Assembly: GCA_030043455.1 (NCBI GenBank)
Contig: JASHXQ010000183.1
Span: 1-5,299 of the forward strand
Source: Nitrososphaerales archaeon
Lineage (GTDB): Archaea > Thermoproteota > Nitrososphaeria > Nitrososphaerales > CADDZS01
Length of the DNA: 5,299 nucleotides
Reading direction: 5' to 3'
Shown piece after piece: positions 1-4,412 of the stretch; the stretch's first letter is position 1, and each line of letters opens with the position of its first letter. The notes beneath the pieces are model-generated. The model was not told where the DNA came from. It made no database searches and saw only the letters and a program-made list of their open reading frames with translations. Position numbers and translations under genes: made by a program.

Positions 1-811
1 TTTCAATTTCGGAAAGTGTTCTTTGAACATCGTAGCCGCACACTGTCACAAAAATGACCTCTGGATCCGCTTCGAGAACCGATTCCCATTCCACTACGGT
101 CGAAGGTTCCCCCAGCCTTCCGAGAAGCTCTCTGCCACCGGCGTAATCCACTAGTTCCGGCATCCAGTGACCGGAACAGTAAACGGGATCGAGCCACTCC
201 AGACAGAAGACGCTCGGTCTCTTAACATACGGCGCGCTACATTTCTCTCTGACACTTGCCACGCGAGCTTGAAAACCGGCAACTATCATTTTGGCTCTCG
301 CAATCTTTCCGGTCGCTCCTCCTACACGAAGCACATCCTCCAAGACTTCCTCGAGGTTGTGCGGGGTTAGCGAGAGAATCCTAGGTTTGGGGTCAAGATG
401 GGCGATGGTTTTAGATACTTCCCGGAGAGGTGTCGCGCACACCTCGCATAATTCCTGGGTTATGATCAGATCAGGGGCGAGTGATTTCAAAAGCCGCTCG
501 TCAATCTTGTAGACCGAGTTGCCCTTCGTCACTCGCTCCAAAACGGCATCGTCAATTGCGCGGCTGGTCATCGTTGTCGAATCAAAAACCGACCGCATCA
601 CGACTGGCTTCGATCTCACCTCCGGTGGGTAATCGCATTCGTGGGTAATTCCTACAAGCTGCTTTTCGAGACCTAGAAGTGCCACAATCTCAGTCGCACT
701 GGGAAGCGTGGTGACTATTCTCTTGACGGCACCCTGTTCGAGTTCACCCTCTATTTCGCGGCGAGAACTATGCTCAGAATGTGAGGGAGGATAGAGGCTC
801 AAGGTCGCCAT
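1..811 (-). CDS. BtuF-like cobalamin-binding-fold protein, 3' end outside the window
   Basis: The first 270 codons are present and the frame is still open at the left edge. The protein belongs to the helical-backbone metal-receptor (BtuF/FepB-type) fold, closest to the 'cobalamin-binding protein' subgroup. Visible subgroup motifs are LPSATEIV (residues 36-43), THECDYP (56-62), PDLIITQELCEVC (113-125), EWLDPVYCSGHW (205-216), VDYAGG (221-226) and a VCGYD segment near residue 260. Classical BtuF delivers vitamin B12 to the BtuCD ABC importer. Here the roughly 30 residues before the fold are polar and charged, with no signal peptide, lipobox or membrane helix, so the protein is probably cytoplasmic. 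The ATG at 811 is the only reasonable start near the fold: the one other in-frame start-type codon is a TTG three codons downstream. The gene lies 49 bp downstream of the asparagine-synthase-like gene on the same strand, so co-transcription is likely. The fold call is firm; corrinoid as ligand is inferred from the subgroup and the neighbours. Confidence 0.85.
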   Translation of the reverse strand, partial: MATLSLYPPSHSEHSSRREIEGELEQGAVKRIVTTLPSATEIVALLGLEKQLVGITHECDYPPEVRSKPVVMRSVFDSTTMTSRAIDDAVLERVTKGNSVYKIDERLLKSLAPDLIITQELCEVCATPLREVSKTIAHLDPKPRILSLTPHNLEEVLEDVLRVGGATGKIARAKMIVAGFQARVASVREKCSAPYVKRPSVFCLEWLDPVYCSGHWMPELVDYAGGRELLGRLGEPSTVVEWESVLEADPEVIFVTVCGYDVQRTLSEIE

Positions 812-860
812 TATGAATTCTCTTGCATTTTCTTAAGCATTGTTTCATTTCACCATAGCG

Positions 861-1865
861 CTAGATCGGGTACTCTCCGCAGATCGTACAAAAATTCGTC
901 ATATCGGGTACGTTGGATGTGCAGGCCGGGCAGGATCTTTTTGACAAGTCGGGTGAAGGAGGTCCGAGCTCTTCCCGATAGATTTCATAGTAGTGGAGCT
1001 GCTCCTTGTCGCGCAGCCTGACCTGGTCCCTTTCGAGATATAGCTTCTTCTTTTCCCCGAATTCCTCGGTGCTAATCTCTTCAGAATACACTTGAGGAAG
1101 AAAAGTGGTGCCCGAGCCGAATTCAATGGGAGTCTTGGTCCTCCATGCGATCTCGGGAGGCAGGATGTCCTCGAAAGCTTTCCTCAGGATGAACTTGCCA
1201 AAGATCTCATCAGAGTCGGAGCCCTCGTTCCTTCCGACGAGGTATTCAAAAGGAATCTGTGTAGTTGCAAAATCCTTTACCCTAGGATCGAGAAAGGGGA
1301 GTAAAGCATGGATGCCCAATGAATCTGCAAGAGGTATCGAGGAAAAGTGCATCACCCGCCAGAGATACTGCAATTTGGGAAACGCTTCCTCCTTTTTGAG
1401 ATTCTTGACGAAACTATAACCGGCAAAGAGTTCGTCTGCCGCGTCTCCGGTGAGGACCCTAGAGTACCCCTGTGACCTAGCTCTCTTCAGTCCTAGAAAA
1501 GCGGCAACGCTGTTTCGGATCTCCATTGGATCAAAAGAACCAAGGATCGAGATCACCTCGGGAAGAGAATCCTCGATATCTTCCAAACGGGTTTCAACTA
1601 TGTCTTGCCCTAGGGAAAGTTTGTATGAGATTAATTTAGAATAATGCAGGTCCGGCGAAGGAAAGCCCTTGAGCACTACCGTGAAGCCCCGCAGATCAGG
1701 ATTGGACTGCGAGGCAATGGCTGCAACAATGCTCGTATCCAATCCGCCAGAGAGAAGGATGGAATCCCCCTGGCTGTTTTTAATTGACTTTTCGAGGAGA
1801 TGCCTTAACTTGAATGCGGTAGCCCAGAACGACTCCGAGTCTTGCCCGGTTAGGGTTGCGTGCAA
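861..1865 (-). CDS. Asparagine-synthase-like PP-loop amide ligase with C-terminal zinc ribbon
   Basis: The protein has 334 residues from a TTG at 1865. It is an ATP-pyrophosphatase of the asparagine synthetase C-terminal family (PF00733), which adenylates a carboxylate and forms an amide. Motifs numbered from this start: PP-loop SGGLDTS (39-45), DPMEIRNS (112-119), TGDAADELFAGY (139-150), LPFLDP (189-194) and a K..LRKAFE...LPPEIAWRTKTPIEFGSG region (223-252). The last 25 residues hold a four-cysteine zinc ribbon (C312, C315, C326, C329). The N-terminal glutaminase domain of AsnB, with its Cys2 nucleophile, is absent, so nitrogen would come from free ammonia, a partner or another amine. Start choice: the frame is open to an ATG at 1946, but that adds 27 residues lying wholly over the end of the upstream gene. 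TTG codons at 1877 (GGAG 3 bp upstream) and 1865 (GCGGGG 4 bp upstream) both keep the full PP-loop domain; no start codon lies between 1865 and the PP-loop. The 16-bp overlap with the DUF4430 gene suggests translational coupling. The substrate is unknown; asparagine or a corrinoid side chain are guesses. Confidence 0.85.
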   Translation of the reverse strand: MHATLTGQDSESFWATAFKLRHLLEKSIKNSQGDSILLSGGLDTSIVAAIASQSNPDLRGFTVVLKGFPSPDLHYSKLISYKLSLGQDIVETRLEDIEDSLPEVISILGSFDPMEIRNSVAAFLGLKRARSQGYSRVLTGDAADELFAGYSFVKNLKKEEAFPKLQYLWRVMHFSSIPLADSLGIHALLPFLDPRVKDFATTQIPFEYLVGRNEGSDSDEIFGKFILRKAFEDILPPEIAWRTKTPIEFGSGTTFLPQVYSEEISTEEFGEKKKLYLERDQVRLRDKEQLHYYEIYREELGPPSPDLSKRSCPACTSNVPDMTNFCTICGEYPI

Positions 1866-2344
1866 TTTGCCCCGCAATAGCTCCAGGCGAAAACGGAGTT
1901 GTTGGTAACCGGAAGTAGATCGGGGCCGGTGGATGCCATCTGCCACAACGCTGTTTTATTGTAAGTCCAGAGCAACCAGTACAGCGAATTGGTATTCCCT
2001 ACGTTGTTGATGGCCGTGACCAAGTGGGACTGATACTCTGGATAATAGGTGGCGTTTACTTGCCCGTTGGTGATTATTTCCGTTTCAACGTAGAGATTCG
2101 ACCCGGGCTGGACATCGGTGACATTGTACCAGTGACTCGTCCCGTTGCCGTAATCTATGAAGATGTTTGAGTCATACTTGACATTGAGCTGCTTTAGCTG
2201 GCTCACATACGTAGAATTCTGCGCCTCGGCCTGACTGTATTGATAGTAATACAGTCCTGCGACAGTTGCAACTATAACGAGTAGCGCTACCAGGATTGTA
2301 ATCACAACATACAGATTCCTAGCCGGGCGCGGCGCTGCTGCCAA
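1850..2344 (-). CDS. Membrane-anchored DUF4430 (transcobalamin-C-like) surface protein
   Basis: The protein has 164 residues and starts at TTG 2344. Residues 11-33 form one membrane helix after a short positive N-terminus, so the rest is outside the cell. From about residue 60 to 157 it reads as a DUF4430 domain: an N-terminal strand with IDYGNGT, then HWYNVTDVQPGS, a YYPEYQSHLVTAINNVG stretch, the aromatic YWLLWTYNKT segment (122-131) and a terminal FAWSYC strand (152-157). DUF4430 is related to the C-terminal domain of transcobalamin, and such proteins are often encoded beside ECF transporters, so capture of a corrinoid for the adjacent S component is the likely role. Seven N-X-S/T sequons (for example at N43, N67, N74, N97, N129) fit an N-glycosylated archaeal exoprotein. 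Two cysteines near the C-terminus (157, 161) could pair. A strong GGAGGT lies 10 bp upstream of the TTG, and only one base separates this gene from the S-component stop codon. The ligand is inferred, not shown. Confidence 0.8.
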   Translation of the reverse strand: MAAAPRPARNLYVVITILVALLVIVATVAGLYYYQYSQAEAQNSTYVSQLKQLNVKYDSNIFIDYGNGTSHWYNVTDVQPGSNLYVETEIITNGQVNATYYPEYQSHLVTAINNVGNTNSLYWLLWTYNKTALWQMASTGPDLLPVTNNSVFAWSYCGANCTQP

Positions 2345-2345
2345 A

Positions 2346-2954
2346 TTACATCTTACCTCCAGCAGTCGATTGGGAGAAAGAAGTCGTCTCTATCTTTTGA
2401 CCCCTAATTCTCGCGGAATTTTTCAAAAGGTAGGCAATGATAATTGGGGCCAACGCAGATCCAAAGACGAAATCACTCAACTCGTGAGCCAGAGAGAAGT
2501 AGAGTGTAGCCGGGTTGAATTCAAAAGCGAGCAATGTGAACAGGGTGCGTGCACCGGCGATCAAGCCCGTTGCGATGTTGGTCTCAAAATCCCAAATAAA
2601 CGCCGTAATTGCTAGGATCGCCCCGAAGAAGAGGTTCTCCACTGACATCGGGGAAACCCGCTCCTTTTTCCAGATCTTTACTGCCAAGTATCCGGCCAAT
2701 GCGAAGAGAAGCTCCCCTCCCACCAAAAAAGGGACAATCGGCAAAAAGAAACCATAGGGGGTAACAACGCTCCAGATCAGCTCTGAAAGAACTGCGATCG
2801 ATGCCCCAATCCGAAAACCGAACACAAACGATGAGGAAAAGACAAGAGTATCCATCAGCTTCACATTTACGACAGGAGTTAACGCGTAGTCGCTCGCAAT
2901 GATGAGGGAAGTGAAAATGGCGATTAGCGATAGTGTCCTAGAGGGAATTCTCAT
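2346..2954 (-). CDS. ECF-transporter-type S component, probable corrinoid uptake
   Basis: The protein is 202 residues long, very hydrophobic, with about six predicted membrane segments (roughly 7-25, 34-47, 50-67, 72-94, 107-133, 156-177) and a polar cytoplasmic tail (179-202). Size, topology and a small-residue-rich first helix match the substrate-binding S components of energy-coupling-factor transporters, which bind a vitamin and toggle in the membrane while an EcfA/EcfA'/EcfT module hydrolyses ATP. No ATPase or EcfT gene lies in the window, so a shared module elsewhere, or genes beyond the left edge, would be needed. The gene directly downstream encodes a DUF4430 exoprotein and a BtuF-like protein follows in the same cluster; both point to cobalamin or a precursor. 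The ATG at 2954 lies about 28 bp from a TATA-like box, consistent with a leaderless mRNA. Alternatives are an S component for another vitamin or queuosine-type compound. The membrane-protein class is firm; the substrate is inferred. Confidence 0.75.
   Translation of the reverse strand: MRIPSRTLSLIAIFTSLIIASDYALTPVVNVKLMDTLVFSSSFVFGFRIGASIAVLSELIWSVVTPYGFFLPIVPFLVGGELLFALAGYLAVKIWKKERVSPMSVENLFFGAILAITAFIWDFETNIATGLIAGARTLFTLLAFEFNPATLYFSLAHELSDFVFGSALAPIIIAYLLKNSARIRGQKIETTSFSQSTAGGKM
2355..2360 (-). promoter_or_regulatory. Shine-Dalgarno site for the DUF4430 gene
   Basis: A full GGAGGT on the minus strand sits inside the last codons of the S-component gene, 10 bp upstream of the TTG at 2344. 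It decides the start of the DUF4430 gene, because there is no in-frame ATG nearby. It also shows that this organism uses Shine-Dalgarno initiation inside operons, in contrast to the apparently leaderless first genes. Confidence 0.65.
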
Positions 2955-2959
2955 GCATG

Positions 2960-2978
2960 TCTGGCTAATCCAGCCAGA
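2960..2978 (-). promoter_or_regulatory. Perfect inverted repeat, candidate operator of the uptake operon
   Basis: A perfect 7-bp inverted repeat, TCTGGCT-(5)-AGCCAGA, lies between the TATA-like box at 2981-2987 and the start codon at 2954; three further bases on each side (GCA/TGC at 2955-2957 and 2979-2981) can pair across a 2-base bulge. A protein bound here would cover the region where RNA polymerase and TFB load, so it is well placed as a repressor site. Because the mRNA seems leaderless, most of this element would not be transcribed, which argues for a DNA operator rather than an RNA hairpin. The repressor is unknown. Confidence 0.5.
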
Positions 2979-2980
2979 TG

Positions 2981-2987
2981 CTTAAAG
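2981..2987 (-). promoter_or_regulatory. TATA-like box of the S-component operon
   Basis: The minus strand reads CTTTAAG, centred about 28-30 bp before the ATG at 2954. An archaeal TATA box directs initiation about 25-28 bp downstream of its centre, so transcription should begin at or next to the start codon. The box overlaps a small palindrome (GCTTTAAGC) and adjoins the inverted repeat at 2960-2978. Confidence 0.5.
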
Positions 2988-3021
2988 CTTTTCTAAAAAA
3001 AGTGAACGAGCCTGAGTAATC

Positions 3022-3057
3022 AAAAAGAACAGGCGAGCGAGAAAATTTTCCCACTCG
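3022..3057 (-). terminator. Possible terminator after the SIMPL gene
   Basis: Read on the minus strand, the sequence after the SIMPL stop codon holds an imperfect stem (CGAG at 3057-3054 pairing with CTCG at 3037-3034, around a GGAAAATTTTC core) followed by a run of five T at 3026-3022. A second run of seven T lies at 3001-2995. Archaeal intrinsic termination mainly needs oligo-T tracts, so either could stop transcription before the S-component promoter. The stem is weak. Confidence 0.35.
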
Positions 3058-3079
3058 TCAGATAGTATCACTCGTTTTT

Positions 3080-3910
3080 CTAGCTCACCAGGTAAACGAC
3101 TTGCACTTGTTCAGTGTATTGTGTCTGGCCCGGTGCGATGGGTACGTTGTAGTTTATGGTGGTAGTACTGGCATACGCTACAGCCGCGTTAGCATCCAAC
3201 ATCCCGAACGGTTGGGGATTGTTGTTACCGAGGATCGTGATGCTCTGAATTCCCAGGACCTTCAATCCTTCTGATTGTGCTGTAAGTAAGGCGGTCTGGT
3301 TCGCACTCGAGATCGCATTTTGCAACGCCTGATTTTGCAAAGAATTTTGCAATCCACTCGATAGGACATATTGAATGCTCTGAATCTGATTCGCGCCAGC
3401 ATTCACAGCTGCATTGATCACTGCGTCAAGGTTGGCGACATCACTTCCTTGCAAAGTCACCTCGATTTGGTTGCTGGCCTGGTAACCGCTGATCGTGTTG
3501 TTGTAGCCGGAATAGGTGGGTCCAAAATTGAAATTGGTAGTCTGCACATCTGTGCTGTTGATTCCCACTCCTTTCTCGATCGCATTGATAGCGGCCGTCA
3601 TGGTGGCACTGTTAGCCAGTAGAACTTGAGTGGCGTTCGCACCGCTGTTGGTCACTCCCAGTACGAGTGAGATTTCATCCGGAATCGCAGTAGCTACACC
3701 GTTTCCCGTGACGGTTATAGTCGAGGGTGTACTCGCATCAGGGACCCCGGCCGTAGTAGTAACTGTTTGAATTGCGCCCCCGGTATCCGCCTGAGTAGTC
3801 TTTCTCATAGTGGCTGAATAGGCCACCATCCCAAGAAACGCCACGGCAATGACTGCTATGATTAGCGATATTCCTACGATTCTTCCCGATATCTGACTTG
3901 AACTGCTCAT
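3080..3910 (-). CDS. Membrane-anchored SIMPL/DUF541 (YggE-like) protein
   Basis: The protein has 276 residues: a short polar N-terminus, one membrane helix (11-31), a threonine/serine-rich linker (about 36-62) and a SIMPL domain (about 63-275) outside the cell. Family marks are ITVTGNGVATAIPDEISLVLGV (start of domain, 65-86), the GI-N-S-TDVQTTNFN region (116-128), PTYSGYNN...ISGYQASNQIEVTL (131-153) and GANQIQSIQYVLSS (172-185) followed by an alanine-rich helix. The bacterial relative YggE is a periplasmic protein linked to oxidative-stress tolerance, and the Brucella homologue BP26 forms ring- or channel-like oligomers; the biochemical role is not settled in any lineage. The sequence is rich in Asn, Gln and Ala, as is common in archaeal exoproteins. 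The ATG at 3910 is supported by a TATA box about 28 bp upstream. The gene appears monocistronic, is followed by a possible terminator and is divergent from the 97-residue gene. Its function here is unknown beyond the family. Confidence 0.88.
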   Translation of the reverse strand: MSSSSQISGRIVGISLIIAVIAVAFLGMVAYSATMRKTTQADTGGAIQTVTTTAGVPDASTPSTITVTGNGVATAIPDEISLVLGVTNSGANATQVLLANSATMTAAINAIEKGVGINSTDVQTTNFNFGPTYSGYNNTISGYQASNQIEVTLQGSDVANLDAVINAAVNAGANQIQSIQYVLSSGLQNSLQNQALQNAISSANQTALLTAQSEGLKVLGIQSITILGNNNPQPFGMLDANAAVAYASTTTINYNVPIAPGQTQYTEQVQVVYLVS

Positions 3911-3935
3911 GGCCGGGAAGAAAAACGGCTCGGTG

Positions 3936-3941
3936 ATATAG
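3936..3941 (-). promoter_or_regulatory. TATA box of the SIMPL gene
   Basis: The minus strand reads CTATAT, centred about 28 bp before the ATG at 3910, with no Shine-Dalgarno-like sequence (only a pyrimidine-rich stretch and CCGGCC) between. This is the pattern of an archaeal leaderless transcript. Confidence 0.6.
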
Positions 3942-3986
3942 TTCTAGGGAAGCGAACAGGAAGATCAGTGGTTAGAACGTATTCCG

Positions 3987-4010
3987 AAAAGGAGAAAATT
4001 TGCTCCTTTT
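3987..4010. repeat. Inverted repeat in the divergent promoter region
   Basis: AAAAGGAG (3987-3994) and CTCCTTTT (4003-4010) form a perfect 8-bp inverted repeat around an 8-base A/T-rich centre. A further GGAGAAG follows at 4014-4020, directly before the TATA box at 4022-4028. No plus-strand gene ends just upstream, so a terminator role is unlikely; the place just upstream of a TATA box suits a regulator-binding site acting on the 97-residue gene or on both divergent genes. Confidence 0.4.
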
Positions 4011-4021
4011 TGAGGAGAAGC

Positions 4022-4028
4022 ATAAATT
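4022..4028 (+). promoter_or_regulatory. TATA box of the 97-residue protein gene
   Basis: ATAAATT is centred about 28 bp before the ATG at 4053, the same spacing as the other first genes of this window, and predicts a leaderless mRNA. The purine-rich GGAGAAGC just upstream is in the position of a TFB-recognition element. Confidence 0.55.
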
Positions 4029-4052
4029 GTCGTGAGGTAGATCTGACCAGGC

Positions 4053-4346
4053 ATGGTCAGAACGTGGGTCTCTGGTGGGCAAAACTCCGAGGTCGTCGAC
4101 AAACTCCGGAGAGACATCGCAGTCCTAGAAGCTGAGAGAGACAAAGTGATTGACACGAACAAAGCGAAAATCTTTCAGTGGGTCGCTGGGGCTCTTAGGG
4201 CGGGACGCATTCCGGAAGGTAATCTCACGAAGGAAGTGCGCGAGACGATCTCCGAGTACGAGTCCATTACTCAAACTCTTTTCGATAAGGAAGTACTCCT
4301 CTCTGAGAGAATGGACGAGCAGACCAAGTTTGATTCTCTCGGCTGA
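4053..4346 (+). CDS. Small helix-rich protein of unknown function
   Basis: The protein has 97 residues and I do not recognise its family. It is charged and soluble, with no signal peptide, membrane helix or cysteine, so it is probably cytoplasmic. After a short N-terminus it reads as two helices. The first (about 12-50) has heptad-like spacing of hydrophobics (V14, L18, I22, L25, V32, then I40, W43, V44, L48). A GRIPEGNLT turn follows (51-59), then a second helix (about 60-90, with V62, I66, Y69, I72, L76, V81, L83). A helical hairpin or coiled-coil dimer is likely. The ATG at 4053 is supported by a TATA box 28 bp upstream; with no Shine-Dalgarno needed, a leaderless mRNA is likely. The minus-strand frame opposite has no comparable support. 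The gene stands alone between a divergent SIMPL gene and a secreted-protein gene with its own promoter. A pyrimidine-rich stretch follows the stop codon. Confidence 0.7.
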   Translation: MVRTWVSGGQNSEVVDKLRRDIAVLEAERDKVIDTNKAKIFQWVAGALRAGRIPEGNLTKEVRETISEYESITQTLFDKEVLLSERMDEQTKFDSLG

Positions 4347-4381
4347 ATATCCTTTCTTTCTTCGACAACAAGATAGAACCG

Positions 4382-4388
4382 TTTTTAT
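4382..4388 (+). promoter_or_regulatory. TATA-like box of the secreted repeat protein gene
   Basis: TTTTTAT is centred about 27 bp before the ATG at 4413. It fits the leaderless spacing seen at the other promoters, and no Shine-Dalgarno sequence lies close to this start. The T-rich stretch might also end the preceding plus-strand transcript. Confidence 0.5.
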
Positions 4389-4412
4389 CTGAACAACGAG
4401 TATCGACGTTCA

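Noticed and set aside
3..197. 64-codon minus-strand open frame at the left edge
   Set aside because: It lies in a different frame inside the BtuF-like gene, which has clear family motifs over the same bases.
830..837. CTTAAGAA on the minus strand as an internal promoter for the BtuF-like gene
   Set aside because: Its centre is only about 22-23 bp before the ATG at 811, short for the 27-28 bp seen at the other promoters, and the 49-bp gap fits read-through from the operon.
1105..1419. Plus-strand open frame of 104 codons
   Set aside because: It is antisense to the asparagine-synthase-like gene, whose conserved motifs cover this stretch, and no promoter or family resemblance is visible.
2955..3079. 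Cobalamin riboswitch upstream of the S-component gene
   Set aside because: The gap is only 125 bp, the mRNA appears leaderless, and no B12-box-like conserved core was seen.
3987..4011. Rho-independent-style terminator on the plus strand (hairpin followed by T5)
   Set aside because: There is no plus-strand gene upstream that would need it; the upstream gene runs on the other strand.
3965..4162. Minus-strand open frame of 65 codons near the divergent promoters
   Set aside because: It overlaps the plus-strand 97-residue gene, which has a well-spaced TATA box, and its own product is low-complexity without recognisable features.
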